Notes: generated by a model not told the origin, from the letters alone. 64,000 nt of DNA from Streptomyces parvus (GCF_014648875.1 NZ_BMRY01000013.1:124001-188000), one strand, 5' to 3'; shown: positions 25,293-34,006, counted from the first letter of the stretch. Program-made: numbers and translations.

Positions 25293-26675
25293 TCAGGCCT
25301 CCGTGCTGATGAAGACGTTCTTGGTTTCGGTGAAGGCGGCCAGGGCGTCCGGGCCGAGCTCGCGGCCCAGACCCGACTGCTTGTAGCCGCCGAAGGGGGT
25401 CGAATAGCGCACGCTGGAGTGCGAGTTGACGGAGAGGTTGCCCGCCCGCAGCCCCTGGCTCACGCGCAGCGCCCGGCCCACGTCCCGGGTCCAGACCGAG
25501 CCGGAGAGCCCGTAGTCGGTGGCGTTGGCCAGCCGCAGCGCGTCCGCCTCGTCCTCGAACGGCAGCACGACGGCCACCGGCCCGAAGACCTCCTCGACGG
25601 CCACCGGAGCGTCGGGCGCGACCCCGGCGAGGACGGTCGGCGGGTACCAGAACCCGGGCCCCTCGGGAGCCTTGCCGAGCATCGCCCGTACGCCGTCGGC
25701 CTCCCGGCCGCCGTCGACGAGCCCCCGGACCCGGTCCCGCTGGACGGCCGAGATCAGCGGCCCCATCTGCGTCCTCTCGTCGGCCGGGTCACCCACCACG
25801 ACGGCGGACACGGCCGGGACGAGGGCGTCGAGGAACCGGTCGTACACGGACCGCTCGACCAGGATCCGGGTCCTGGCGCAGCAGTCCTGACCCGCGTTGT
25901 CCAGGAAGGACATCGGGGCGGCCACCGCCGCGGCCTCCACATCGGCGTCGGCGAAGACGACGTTGGGGCTCTTGCCGCCCAGCTCCAGGGTGAGCCGCTT
26001 CACGCGCTCGGCGCAGCGGGTCATGATGTGCTTCCCGGTCCGGGTGGAGCCGGTGAACACGATCTTCGCGACGCCCGGGTGCTCGACCAGCGCGCTCCCG
26101 GCCACCGGGCCCTCGCCGGGCAGCACCTGGAAGAGACCCTCGGGAAGGCCCGCCTGCAGGGCGAGTTCGGCCAGCCGCAGAGCGGTCAGCGGCGTCGTCT
26201 CGGCGGGCTTGAGAAGGACGGCGTTGCCCGCCGCGAGGGCCGGGGCGAGGCCCCAAGCGGCGATCGGCATGGGGAAGTTCCATGGGGCGATGATCCCGAC
26301 GACGCCCAGCGGCTCCAGGACCGTGAAGTCGATGCCGCCCGCCACCGGGATCTGCCGGCCGAGCAGCCGTTCGGCCCCGCCCGCGCTGTAGTCGAGCAGA
26401 TCGCGGACGTTGCCCGCCTCCCACCGGGCGTTCCCGATGGTGTGACCGGCCTCCCGGACCTCCAACTGGGCCAGTTCCTCCAGGTGTTCGTCGACGACTA
26501 CGGCGAATCGGCGCAGCAGCCGGGCCCGGTCGGCGGGCGCGGCGGCGGCCCAGGAGCGCTGGGCGGCCGCCGCACGGGTGACGGCGGCGTCCACATCGGC
26601 GGCGGAGGCGGCGGGGACGGTGGCGATGACCTCGGCGGTCGCCGGATTGAGGACGTCCAGGGTGGGTTGTGACAC
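25293..26675 (-). CDS. NAD(P)-dependent aldehyde dehydrogenase
   Basis: 460 aa. ALDH superfamily: APWNFPMPIAAWGLAPALAAGN (cofactor site), FTGSTRTGK, the general base Glu in LELGGKSPNVVF, catalytic Cys in GQDCCARTR, EEVFGPV and GGYKQSGLGRE. The GTG start at 26675 opens directly on the conserved N-terminal strand; the long open frame upstream is not coding. Between a glutamine-synthetase-like gene and an SDR, it is expected to oxidise a gamma-glutamyl aldehyde to the acid. Confidence 0.9.
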   Translation of the reverse strand: MSQPTLDVLNPATAEVIATVPAASAADVDAAVTRAAAAQRSWAAAAPADRARLLRRFAVVVDEHLEELAQLEVREAGHTIGNARWEAGNVRDLLDYSAGGAERLLGRQIPVAGGIDFTVLEPLGVVGIIAPWNFPMPIAAWGLAPALAAGNAVLLKPAETTPLTALRLAELALQAGLPEGLFQVLPGEGPVAGSALVEHPGVAKIVFTGSTRTGKHIMTRCAERVKRLTLELGGKSPNVVFADADVEAAAVAAPMSFLDNAGQDCCARTRILVERSVYDRFLDALVPAVSAVVVGDPADERTQMGPLISAVQRDRVRGLVDGGREADGVRAMLGKAPEGPGFWYPPTVLAGVAPDAPVAVEEVFGPVAVVLPFEDEADALRLANATDYGLSGSVWTRDVGRALRVSQGLRAGNLSVNSHSSVRYSTPFGGYKQSGLGRELGPDALAAFTETKNVFISTEA

Positions 26676-26725
26676 GTACGGACCCCGATCAGGGAAGCGG
26701 GTGGTGGTCAGAGGCGTTCGAAGGA

Positions 26726-28090
26726 TCAGAGGCGTTCGAAGGAGCGGCGCAGCTCCCAGTCGGTCACCGCGGAGTCGTACGCGGCCAGTTCGACCCGGGC
26801 CATGTTCAGGTAATGGGCGACGACCTCCTCGCCGAACGCCTCCTTGGCGATCTGGCTGGCCTCCCACAGTTCGGCGGCCTCGCGCAGGGTCGTCGGCACC
26901 TGGTCGTATTCGGCGGTGTAGGCGTTGCCCGTACAGGCCTCGGGCAGCTCCAGCCGGTGCTCGACCCCGTACAGTCCGGCGGCGACCAGTCCGGCGACGG
27001 CCAGATGCGGGTTGACGTCGCCGCCGGGCAGCCGGTTCTCGAAGCGCATCGAGCGCCCGTGGCCGACGACCCGCAGGGCGCAGGTGCGGTTGTCGACGCC
27101 CCAGGCGACCGCGGTCGGGGCGAAGGAGCCGGGCTGGAAGCGTTTGTAGGAGTTGATGTTGGGGGCGTAGAGGAGGGAGAAGTCCCGCAGGGCGGCGAGC
27201 TGCCCGGCCAGGAAGTGGCGCATCACCTCGGACATGCCGTCCGGGCCTTCGCCCGCCATCACGTTCTCGCCGTCCGCGTCGGTCAGCGAGAGGTGGATGT
27301 GGCAGGAGTTGCCCTCGCGCTCGTCGTACTTGGCCATGAAGGTCAGCGAGACGCCCTCCTGGGCCGCGATCTCCTTGGCGCCCGTCTTGTAGACGGCGTG
27401 CTGGTCGCAGGTGGTGAGCGCCTCGTCGTAACGGAAGACGATCTCGTGCTGGCCGGGATTGCACTCGCCCTTGGCGGACTCGACGGTCAGCCCCGCCCGC
27501 TGCATCTCGTTGCGGATCCGGCGCAGCAGCGGCTCGATGCGGCCGGTGCCGAGGATCGAGTAGTCGATGTTGTACTGGTTGGCCGGGGTCAGCCCGCGGT
27601 AGTCGCGGTCCCAGGCCTCCTCGTAGCTGTCCCGGAAGACGATGAACTCCAGCTCCGTGCCGACCTGGGCCGTCCAGCCGCGCTCCGCCAGCCGGTCGAG
27701 CTGGCGGCGCAGGATCTGCCGGGGGGCGGCCACCACCGGACTGCCGTCGTGCCAGGCGAGATCCGCGATCAGCAGGGCGGTCCCCTCGTGCCACGGGACG
27801 GGGCGCAGGGTGGCGGGGTCGGGGACCATGCCGAAGTCGCCGTAGCCGTTCTCCCACGAGGACATCGTGTAACCGTCGACCGTCTGCATCTCGGTGTCCA
27901 CGGCCAGGAGGTAGTTGCAGCCCTCGGTGCCGTGCTCCAGCACCTCGTCGAGGAAGAACCCGGCCGCGAACCGCTTCCCCTGAAGCCGGCCCTGCATGTC
28001 CGGGAAGGCCAGCACCACGGTGTCTATCGACCCGTCCGCGACCCGTGAGCGGAGCTCCTCGATGCCGAGCGGGGGTGTGCGGTCTGCCAC
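26726..28090 (-). CDS. glnA4: Glutamine-synthetase-like gamma-glutamylamide synthetase (GlnA4 type)
   Basis: 454 aa with the GS catalytic core: ECNPGQHEIVFRY, GNSCHIHLSL, NSYKRFQPGSFAPTAVAWG, the Arg-rich RVVGHGRSMRFENRLPGGDVNPHLA. The family joins the gamma-carboxyl of glutamate to an amine using ATP. The cluster context (ethanolamine-type permease, ALDH, SDR, gamma-glutamyl hydrolase, FadR-type regulator) matches the S. coelicolor GlnA4 gamma-glutamylethanolamide synthetase rather than GlnA1 ammonia assimilation. A polyamine substrate (GlnA3 type) is the alternative. The GTG start has a perfect AGGAGG upstream. The gene is divergent from its probable regulator. Confidence 0.85.
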   Translation of the reverse strand: MADRTPPLGIEELRSRVADGSIDTVVLAFPDMQGRLQGKRFAAGFFLDEVLEHGTEGCNYLLAVDTEMQTVDGYTMSSWENGYGDFGMVPDPATLRPVPWHEGTALLIADLAWHDGSPVVAAPRQILRRQLDRLAERGWTAQVGTELEFIVFRDSYEEAWDRDYRGLTPANQYNIDYSILGTGRIEPLLRRIRNEMQRAGLTVESAKGECNPGQHEIVFRYDEALTTCDQHAVYKTGAKEIAAQEGVSLTFMAKYDEREGNSCHIHLSLTDADGENVMAGEGPDGMSEVMRHFLAGQLAALRDFSLLYAPNINSYKRFQPGSFAPTAVAWGVDNRTCALRVVGHGRSMRFENRLPGGDVNPHLAVAGLVAAGLYGVEHRLELPEACTGNAYTAEYDQVPTTLREAAELWEASQIAKEAFGEEVVAHYLNMARVELAAYDSAVTDWELRRSFERL

Positions 28091-28163
28091 GGGATGCCTC
28101 CTTGGGTGAACCGGGAGGCTTAAGGTATGACAGAGAACCATTGCTTGGGAAGGGGATCCGCCA
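28091..28163. promoter_or_regulatory. Divergent promoter region, glnA4-like gene and FadR-type regulator
   Basis: 73 bases separate the two starts, so both promoters and any operator must lie here. The centre (28120-28145) is locally A/T-rich (CTTAAGGTATGACAG) in an otherwise GC-rich setting. I see no clean long palindrome; the regulator gene's own site is probably in this segment. Confidence 0.55.
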
Positions 28164-28952
28164 GTGGCCACGAGCGGAAGAGCGGACGACACCCGTCCGG
28201 CGGCACGGGCAGGCGACAGGGAAGGGGCCGCGGGCGATCCCGCGCCCGGCCCGCTGGACTCCGTGCTGCGCCCGGTCCGCGCGGGCAACGGCTTCGAGGA
28301 GGCCCTGGAGCAGATCCTCCAGCTCCTGCGCCTGGGCCTCGTACCACCGGGCGAACGCCTGCCCTCCGAACGTGAGTTGTCCCAGCATCTGCGGATCAGC
28401 AGGGTGATGCTGCGCGAGGTCCTCAAGGTCCTCCAGGACCAGGACATGGTCGAGAGCCGCCGAGGCCGCTACGGAGGTACCTTCGTCCTGCCGCGCACCG
28501 CCGCCCCCGACGGCAGCGGTGAACTGCGCCGCCGCATCGCCGCCGTCGACGTCGAGGACACCCTGCGCTTCCGTGAGGTGCTGGAGGCCGGAGCCGCGGG
28601 CCTGTGCGCCGAAGGGCTCACGGCGGAGGCCGAAGACCGGCTGCGGGGGGCGCTCGACGCCACCCGGGGCGCCCGGCTGGAGGACTACCGCCGCCAGGAC
28701 ACCCTGCTCCACCTCACCCTCGCCGAACTCTCCGGCTCCCGTACGCTCGCCGCCCAGTACGCCGGCGTCCGGGCCACCCTCAACGAACTGCTCGACTGCA
28801 TCCCGCTGCTGGTGCGCAACCTGGAGCACTCCCAGCAGCAGCACGCGGCCGTCGTCGAGGCGGTCCTCGACCGTGCCCCGGACGCGGCGCGCGAGATGAT
28901 GCGGGAACACTGCGGCGGCACGGCCGCCCTGCTGCGCGGCTTCCTCGCCTGA
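28164..28952 (+). CDS. FadR/FCD-subfamily GntR regulator (EpuRI-like)
   Basis: 262 aa. GntR winged helix at about 50-115 (PPGERLPSERELSQHLRIS, then MLREVLKVLQDQDMVESRRGRYGGTFV) and an FCD domain with FREVLEAGAAGLCAEGL and a late QQQHAAVVEAVL metal/ligand block. It is divergent from the glnA4-like gene by 73 bases, like EpuRI beside glnA4 in S. coelicolor, so it most likely controls the amine-utilisation cluster. The GTG start at 28164 follows a GGGAAGGGG ribosome-binding site. The first 35 residues are low-complexity. Confidence 0.88.
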   Translation: MATSGRADDTRPAARAGDREGAAGDPAPGPLDSVLRPVRAGNGFEEALEQILQLLRLGLVPPGERLPSERELSQHLRISRVMLREVLKVLQDQDMVESRRGRYGGTFVLPRTAAPDGSGELRRRIAAVDVEDTLRFREVLEAGAAGLCAEGLTAEAEDRLRGALDATRGARLEDYRRQDTLLHLTLAELSGSRTLAAQYAGVRATLNELLDCIPLLVRNLEHSQQQHAAVVEAVLDRAPDAAREMMREHCGGTAALLRGFLA

Positions 28953-28999
28953 GCCGGGGGTGTGGCGCCCGGGTCCACGGCGTCCGGCGAGGCGCATCC

Positions 29000-29015
29000 G
29001 TAACCACTCTTTAAC
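29000..29015 (+). promoter_or_regulatory. Weak candidate GlnR-type site before the permease
   Basis: GTAAC, six bases, TTAAC (29000-29015) has the spacing of a GlnR a-site/b-site pair (GTnAC-N6-GAAAC), but the second half deviates. It lies 104 bases before the permease start, in a 166-base gap that otherwise shows no recognisable element. Nitrogen control would make sense for an amine-use cluster. Confidence 0.25.
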
Positions 29016-29118
29016 GCACGCCCCTTGCCAGGCGCCGCCACGTTCCACAAAGGTGTGCCGACGAACCTTTGATCGAAGCAGTTCCAACGATGAAGTCGAC
29101 CCACATCTGGAGCGCCTC

Positions 29119-30588
29119 ATGGCTCAGGGAACCGAAACATCCGCCGGACCCCCCGGTGACGCGAGCCCGGCGAAGTCCGGCACGGACGCGTATCTGCACC
29201 GCCGGACCCTGCGCCGCGGCAGCGCCGGCTGGCTCCTGCTGACCGGACTCGGCGTCGCCTACGTCGTGTCCGGGGACTTCTCCGGCTGGAACATCGGCCT
29301 GTCCAAGGGCGGCTTCGGCGGACTCGCCGTGGCCATGGTCCTGATGGGCGTCATGTACGCGTGTCTGGTCTTCGCGCTGGCCGAACTCTCCGCCATCCTC
29401 CCCACGGCGGGCGGCGGTTACGGCTTCGCCCGGCGGGCGCTCGGCACCTGGGGCGGCTTCCTGACGGGGACGGCCATCCTCATCGAGTACATCCTCGCCC
29501 CCGCCGCCATCTCCCTCTTCATCGGCGACTACGTCGAATCGCTCGGCCTGTTCGGCCTCACCTCCGGCTGGCCCGTCTACCTCGCCTGCTTCGCGATCTT
29601 CATCGGCATCCACCTCTGGGGCGTCGGCGAGGCGCTCCGCTTCAGCATGGTGGTGACCGCCATCGCGGTGGCCGCGCTGCTGATCTTCGCCGTCGGCGCG
29701 TTCACCGAGTTCGACGCGGGCCGCCTCAACGACATCCCGGCCGACGCCTCCGCCTTCGGCTCCTCCTCCTGGCTGCCGTACGGACTCCTCGGGATCTGGG
29801 CCGCCTTCCCCTTCGGCATGTGGTTCTTCCTCGGGGTGGAGGGCGTGCCGCTCGCCGCCGAGGAGGCCAAGGACCCGGTCCGCTCGATGCCCAGGGCCCT
29901 GGCCATCTCGCTGGCCGTGCTGGTCTTCCTGGCCCTCATCACCTTCGTCTCCGCCACCGGCGCCCAGGGCGCGAACGCCATCAAGGAGGCCGGAAACCCG
30001 CTCGTGGTGGCCCTCCAGGGCGACGGCGAACCGACCGCCCTGAGCCGCTTCGTGAACTACGCGGGCCTCGCCGGACTCGTCGCCTCCTTCTTCTCCCTGA
30101 TCTTCGCCGGCTCCCGCCAGCTCTTCGCCCTCTCCCGGGCGGGCTACCTGCCCCGCTTCCTCTCCCTCACCAACCGCCGCAAGTCCCCCTACCTCGGCCT
30201 GCTGATCCCCGGGGTCATCGGCTTCACGCTCGCCGCCTGGAGCGGCAACGGCGGCCGGATGCTGAACGTCGCCGTCTTCGGCGCCACCATCAGCTACGCG
30301 CTGATGGCCCTCTCCCACATGGTGCTGCGTCGCCGCGAACCGGAGCTGCCGCGCCCCTACCGCACCCCCGGCGGCGCGCTCACCTCGTCCGTCGCCTTCG
30401 CTCTGGCATGCTCGGCCCTGGTGGCGACCTTCCTGGTGGACCGCGACGCGGCGTTCATCGCTCTCGCCGTTTACGCGGTGGCGCTGGCCTACTTCGCCTT
30501 CTACAGCCGTCACCGGCTGGTTGCGGGAGCCCCGGAGGAGGAGTTCGCCGCACTGGCGGCGGCCGAGGCCGAACTCGCCCGCGACTGA
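29119..30588 (+). CDS. Ethanolamine-type APC amino acid/amine permease
   Basis: 489 aa with about 12 hydrophobic helices. The first helix reads VAYVVSGDFSGWNIGL, followed by FALAELSAILPTAGGGYGFARRALG and TGTAILIEYILAPAAIS; these blocks are characteristic of ethanolamine permeases of the APC superfamily. The consensus transporter region FPFGMWFFLGVEGVPLAAEE is in the middle. It imports the amine for the neighbouring gamma-glutamylation enzymes. ATG 29119 precedes the hydrophilic N-terminal tail. Same strand as, and 60 bases before, the hydrolase gene, probably one transcript. Confidence 0.88.
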   Translation: MAQGTETSAGPPGDASPAKSGTDAYLHRRTLRRGSAGWLLLTGLGVAYVVSGDFSGWNIGLSKGGFGGLAVAMVLMGVMYACLVFALAELSAILPTAGGGYGFARRALGTWGGFLTGTAILIEYILAPAAISLFIGDYVESLGLFGLTSGWPVYLACFAIFIGIHLWGVGEALRFSMVVTAIAVAALLIFAVGAFTEFDAGRLNDIPADASAFGSSSWLPYGLLGIWAAFPFGMWFFLGVEGVPLAAEEAKDPVRSMPRALAISLAVLVFLALITFVSATGAQGANAIKEAGNPLVVALQGDGEPTALSRFVNYAGLAGLVASFFSLIFAGSRQLFALSRAGYLPRFLSLTNRRKSPYLGLLIPGVIGFTLAAWSGNGGRMLNVAVFGATISYALMALSHMVLRRREPELPRPYRTPGGALTSSVAFALACSALVATFLVDRDAAFIALAVYAVALAYFAFYSRHRLVAGAPEEEFAALAAAEAELARD

Positions 30589-30648
30589 GCACACCGGGCA
30601 CCCCCGGCCGCCCACGCCATCCCCGACCGATCCGAAGGAGTACGTTCC

Positions 30649-31398
30649 ATGCCCCGGCCCGTCATCGGCATCAGCACCTACCAGGACCCCGCCCGGTGGG
30701 GGGTGTGGGAGATGCCCGCGGTGCTGCTGCCCGCCGCCTACCCGCGCCTCGTCCGGGCGGCGGGCGGGCTCGCGGTGCTGCTGCCGCCCGACGACGCCGA
30801 GGACGCGGCCCGGGACACCGTCGCCGCCCTGGACGGGCTGGTGATCGCCGGGGGAGCGGACGTCGAGCCCGCCCGGTACGGGGCGGTCGCCGACCCCCGT
30901 ACCGGCCCCCCGGCCCGCGAACGCGACGCCTGGGAGCTGGCGTTGATCCGGGCGGCCATCGACCAGCGGGTGCCCCTGCTCGGCATCTGCCGGGGCATGC
31001 AGCTGCTCAACGTCGCCCTCGGCGGCACGCTGATCCAGCACCTGGAGGACCACACCGGCGGCCTCGGCGTCTTCGGCAGCCACCCGGTGACCCCCGTGAC
31101 CGGCACCGCCTACGCGGACGCCGTCCCCGAGACCGCCATGGTGCCCGCCTACCACCACCAGGCGGTCGACCGCCTCGGCACCGGCCTGGTGGCCTCCGCC
31201 CACGCCCCGGACGGGACCGTGGAGGCCCTGGAACTCCCGGACCGCGCAAGCCTGGTGCTCGGGGTGCAGTGGCACCCGGAGATGGGCCAGGACACCCGGG
31301 TCATGGCCGCCCTGGTCAGGGCCGCCGGGGAGCGGGCGGCGCCGACCCCTCGAACCCCGGACGGGCGTAGTCGGGCCCGGCGAACGCCGGTGAGCTGA
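30649..31398 (+). CDS. Class I amidotransferase-like gamma-glutamyl hydrolase (PuuD type)
   Basis: 249 aa. Class I glutamine amidotransferase fold: IAGGADVEPARYG, nucleophile Cys in LLGICRGMQLLNVALGG, then the His/Glu pair in VQWHPE. This is the PuuD/gamma-glutamyl-GABA hydrolase pattern. In the proposed route it would split gamma-glutamylglycine into glutamate and glycine. AAGGAG lies before ATG 30649. Its last 28 codons, a low-complexity Arg/Pro tail, overlap the 3' end of the convergent membrane-protein gene by 83 bases. Confidence 0.88.
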   Translation: MPRPVIGISTYQDPARWGVWEMPAVLLPAAYPRLVRAAGGLAVLLPPDDAEDAARDTVAALDGLVIAGGADVEPARYGAVADPRTGPPARERDAWELALIRAAIDQRVPLLGICRGMQLLNVALGGTLIQHLEDHTGGLGVFGSHPVTPVTGTAYADAVPETAMVPAYHHQAVDRLGTGLVASAHAPDGTVEALELPDRASLVLGVQWHPEMGQDTRVMAALVRAAGERAAPTPRTPDGRSRARRTPVS

Positions 31399-32074
31399 AC
31401 CGGGAGCCGCGCCCCTCGCCCGCACCCGGCGCCGCCGCCCCGGCCAGCTCCTGGAGAAGGAACGGCCGGATCCCTCGGTCGCGCAGCGCCACGAGCCACA
31501 GCTGACGGGCCTGCGCGAGTGCGGGGGAGTCGGCGGCGGACGGACCGGGCACGGCCACCGCGTCCGCCGCCGACTGCTTCGCCGCCGTCCGGTAGAGGGC
31601 GACCGCACTGACCAGGGCCGTGGCCGCCGCGACCGCCAGACTGAACCAGCCGACGCCGACCAGGGTGTCCGCCAGGGCGGACAGGGCACCGGCGAGCCGC
31701 AGACCGTACCCGAGCAGCAGGAACGTCGCCGCAGCCACGGCGGCGAGCACCGGCGTCAGCACCCCGAGGACCGCCAGCACCCCGGCCCCCGGCCGCTCCT
31801 GATCGCCGGGACCGGAGAGCGGCGCCGCCCCGTCACCCCGTCGCCCGCCCTGCGCGCCCCGCGCCCGGAGCCGCAGAGCCGTGTACCTGCGGTACTCCGC
31901 GTCGGCGGCGGCCGTCGTGCGCGCCACGGCCGCCAGACCCCGGACGCGCAGCCGGTCGACGGGGGTTCCCGAGAGCTCCAGCAGACGCCGGATCTCCGAG
32001 GAGGCGATCACCTCGTCGAGCACGCTCGCGTAGTCGGACCGGTCCTCGTCCCCGAGCCGGGAAGGTCTGCCCAT
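31316..32074 (-). CDS. Hypothetical two-helix membrane protein
   Basis: 252 aa, no family recognised. An N-terminal soluble region of about 95 aa starts MGRPSRLGDEDRSDYASVLDEVI. Two hydrophobic segments follow (about 98-125 and 135-162), then a soluble tail with RQLWLVALRDRGIRPFLLQEL and a disordered end. The opening SDYASVLDEVIASSEIRRLLEL recurs in Streptomyces proteins next to TerD genes, as here. It overlaps the convergent hydrolase gene by 83 bases, and 53 bases separate its start from the TerD stop. It may be cotranscribed with the TerD genes. Confidence 0.7.
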   Translation of the reverse strand: MGRPSRLGDEDRSDYASVLDEVIASSEIRRLLELSGTPVDRLRVRGLAAVARTTAAADAEYRRYTALRLRARGAQGGRRGDGAAPLSGPGDQERPGAGVLAVLGVLTPVLAAVAAATFLLLGYGLRLAGALSALADTLVGVGWFSLAVAAATALVSAVALYRTAAKQSAADAVAVPGPSAADSPALAQARQLWLVALRDRGIRPFLLQELAGAAAPGAGEGRGSRFSSPAFAGPDYARPGFEGSAPPAPRRP

Positions 32075-32127
32075 GCTGTCCCTCGGTCGATAGGTGCGTC
32101 GATCGTCGATACGTGTGGGGCGAGGAG

Positions 32128-32709
32128 CTACAGGTGCTGCGCGACCGCGGGCATGAGGTCCTGGAAGGTCCGTCCGTCCGCCGCCGCGCCGATCGCGGTC
32201 ATCTGCCAGCCCGAGCCGGTCCGCTGCACCTTGGCCATGATCTGGGCGGTGTGCCGCCCGCCACCGGTCAGGGTGTACCGGGCCAGCTCCTGGCCGTTGC
32301 TCTCGTCGACCAGCCTGCAGAAGGCCGCCTCGACCTCCTCGAAGGTCTGGCCGGTGAACGAGTTCACCGTGAAGACGATCTGGTCCACATGGGCGGGTAC
32401 GCGCCGCAGGTCGACGACGATGGACTCGTCGTCGCCGCCCTGGCCCGCCCCGCCGACCCGGTTGTCCCCGGTGTGCTGGACCGAGCCGTCGTCGCTGACC
32501 AGATGCTGGAAGAAGACCACGTCCTGCGGGTCCCGGCCGGCGAAGAGCACCGCCGAGGCGTCCAGGTCGATCTCGCGCGCGGTCAGCCGCGCCAGAAACC
32601 CCTTGCGGGGAGCGGACTTCCAGCCGAGACCCATCCGTACGACGTCGAGCTCGCCGCCGCCGGACTTGGTGAGGCTGACCTGCTGGCCCTTGGTGAGGTT
32701 GATCGTCAT
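32128..32709 (-). CDS. TerD family protein (stress/tellurite type)
   Basis: 193 aa. It opens with the typical TINLTKGQQVSLTKSGGGEL, then the Ca-binding-type acidic clusters EIDLDASAVLF and HTGDNRVGGAGQGGDDESIVVDL, and the block RIPAHVDQIVFTVNSFTGQTF in variant form. TerD proteins bind calcium and occur in many copies in Streptomyces, where they affect development and stress tolerance. ATG 32709 is the fold start; the upstream frame is not coding. Second gene of a TerD pair under the BlaI-type operator at 33353. Confidence 0.9.
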   Translation of the reverse strand: MTINLTKGQQVSLTKSGGGELDVVRMGLGWKSAPRKGFLARLTAREIDLDASAVLFAGRDPQDVVFFQHLVSDDGSVQHTGDNRVGGAGQGGDDESIVVDLRRVPAHVDQIVFTVNSFTGQTFEEVEAAFCRLVDESNGQELARYTLTGGGRHTAQIMAKVQRTGSGWQMTAIGAAADGRTFQDLMPAVAQHL

Positions 32710-32741
32710 CGTTCCGCCTTCCGTGATCGTGTCCGAGCGGT

Positions 32742-33317
32742 TCAGAGACTGACGCCGAAGTCGGCGACGATGCCGCTCAGCCCGGATGCGTAACCCTGCC
32801 CGACCGCACGGAACTTCCACTCCGCGCCGTGCCGGTACAGCTCGCCGAAGACCATCGCCGTCTCGGTGGAGGCGTCCTCGCTGAGGTCGTAGCGGGCGAT
32901 CTCCGCGCCGCCCGCCTGGTTCACCACCCGGATGTACGCGTTGCGGACCTGGCCGAAGCTCTGGCCCCGGCTCTGGGCGTCGTGGATCGAGACCGGGAAC
33001 ACGATCTTCGCGACGTCCGCGGGCACCGAGACGAGATCGACCTTGACGATCTCGTCGTCGCCCTCACCCTCGCCGGTGAGGTTGTCGCCGGTGTGCTCGA
33101 CCGAACCGTCGGGGCTCTTCAGGTTGTTGTAGAAGACGAAGTGCCCGTTGGACAGCACCTTGCCCGACTCGTCGCAGAGCAGCGCGCTCGCGTCCAGGTC
33201 GTAGTCGGTGCCGGTGGTGGTGCGGACGTCCCAGCCGAGACCGACGAGGACCGCGGTCAGCCCGGGAGCCTCCTTGCTCAGCGAGACGTTTCCACCCTTG
33301 GCGAGGCTCACACCCAT
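32742..33317 (-). CDS. terD: TerD family protein
   Basis: 191 aa, very close to canonical Ter[89 protein letters not shown] and [21 protein letters not shown]. The acidic DLDAS and GDDE clusters are the calcium ligands. AGGGAG is well placed before ATG 33317. A perfect palindrome of BlaI type starts 36 bases upstream and includes a -10-like TAGATT, so the pair is probably repressed by the BlaI protein encoded divergently. Confidence 0.94.
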   Translation of the reverse strand: MGVSLAKGGNVSLSKEAPGLTAVLVGLGWDVRTTTGTDYDLDASALLCDESGKVLSNGHFVFYNNLKSPDGSVEHTGDNLTGEGEGDDEIVKVDLVSVPADVAKIVFPVSIHDAQSRGQSFGQVRNAYIRVVNQAGGAEIARYDLSEDASTETAMVFGELYRHGAEWKFRAVGQGYASGLSGIVADFGVSL

Positions 33318-33352
33318 GATCTTCTCCCTTTGTCCGGCAGCGGTGAAGAAAA

Positions 33353-33368
33353 TCTACAGCACTGTAGA
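33353..33368. promoter_or_regulatory. BlaI-type operator, copy 1 (terD/blaI-like divergent gap)
   Basis: TCTACAGCACTGTAGA, inverted repeat TCTACA/TGTAGA with a 4-base centre; the symmetry extends two more bases on each side (AA/TT). It lies in the 255-base divergent gap between terD and the BlaI-type gene. Each strand carries TAGATT at its downstream edge, a plausible -10, so one site could control both directions. Confidence 0.85.
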
Positions 33369-33572
33369 TTTGCCGGGCCAGGAGGCGGGCGGGCCGCGGG
33401 CGGGAGTCGTCCGCCCCGGCCGGGGACGAACGGTCTCACGCCGGTCGGTGGCCGGTCCCTCCGCCGACTGGATACGATTCCCCGATGTCCGGCGGGTCCA
33501 GCGCCACGGCCGGGCGGCCGAACGGGGAGAGCCGGACGGCGAGCCGGAGAAGACGGAGAGAGGGGCCGCGCC

Positions 33573-34004
33573 GTGAACGCCGAAAGAGCCGGTGGCGATC
33601 GGGAGACGCCCGCCCGCAGGCGCGGCCAGGGCGAGCTGGAGGCCCAGGTGCTGTCGGTGCTGGGCGAGGCGAGCGAGCCGGTGACCGCCGCCTGGGTGCT
33701 GGAACGGCTCGGCGCGGACCTCTCGTACAGCACGGTCATCACCATCCTGACCCGGCTGCACGCCAAGCAGGCGGTCGCGCGCACCGGGCGGGGGCGCCCC
33801 GTCCTGTGGGAGCCCGTCGCGAACGAGGCGGGCCTGGCCGCCCTGCGGATGCGCCGGCTCCTCGACAAGCAGAGCGACCGGGACGCGGTGCTCTCCAGCT
33901 TCGTCTCCGTCCTCTCCTCCCACGACGAGGACCTGCTGCGGTCCCTGCTCGCCGAGAGCGGACCCGACGGCACCGGCGCGCCCTCGGACCGGCCGGAGCG
34001 CTGA
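33573..34004 (+). CDS. BlaI/MecI/CopY family repressor
   Basis: 143 aa. Winged helix: GELEAQVLSVLGEASEPVTAAWVLERLGADLSYSTVITILTRLHAKQAVARTGRGRPVLWEPV, then the helical dimerisation part with MRRLLDKQSDRDAVLSSFVSVLS. Size and order match BlaI. The GTG start at 33573 follows a GGAGAGAGGGG site. It is immediately followed by an M56 metallopeptidase gene (2-base gap), the arrangement of BlaI/BlaR1 systems. Three matching palindromes nearby suggest a local regulon covering terD, the CNNM genes and tatA-like. Confidence 0.92.
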   Translation: MNAERAGGDRETPARRRGQGELEAQVLSVLGEASEPVTAAWVLERLGADLSYSTVITILTRLHAKQAVARTGRGRPVLWEPVANEAGLAALRMRRLLDKQSDRDAVLSSFVSVLSSHDEDLLRSLLAESGPDGTGAPSDRPER

Positions 34005-34006
34005 CG

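Noticed and set aside
26726-28090. Main ammonia-assimilating glutamine synthetase (GlnA1)
   Set aside because: The gene context is catabolic, with a permease and oxidative enzymes, and the sequence lacks the adenylylation-site region expected of GlnA1.
28091-29120. Minus-strand frame extending upstream from the aldehyde dehydrogenase
   Set aside because: It runs through the glnA4-like gene and opposite the FadR-type regulator; the translated parts are Arg-rich shadows without motifs.
29011-31689. 892-codon minus-strand frame
   Set aside because: Covers the permease and hydrolase genes in antisense, with no recognisable domain.
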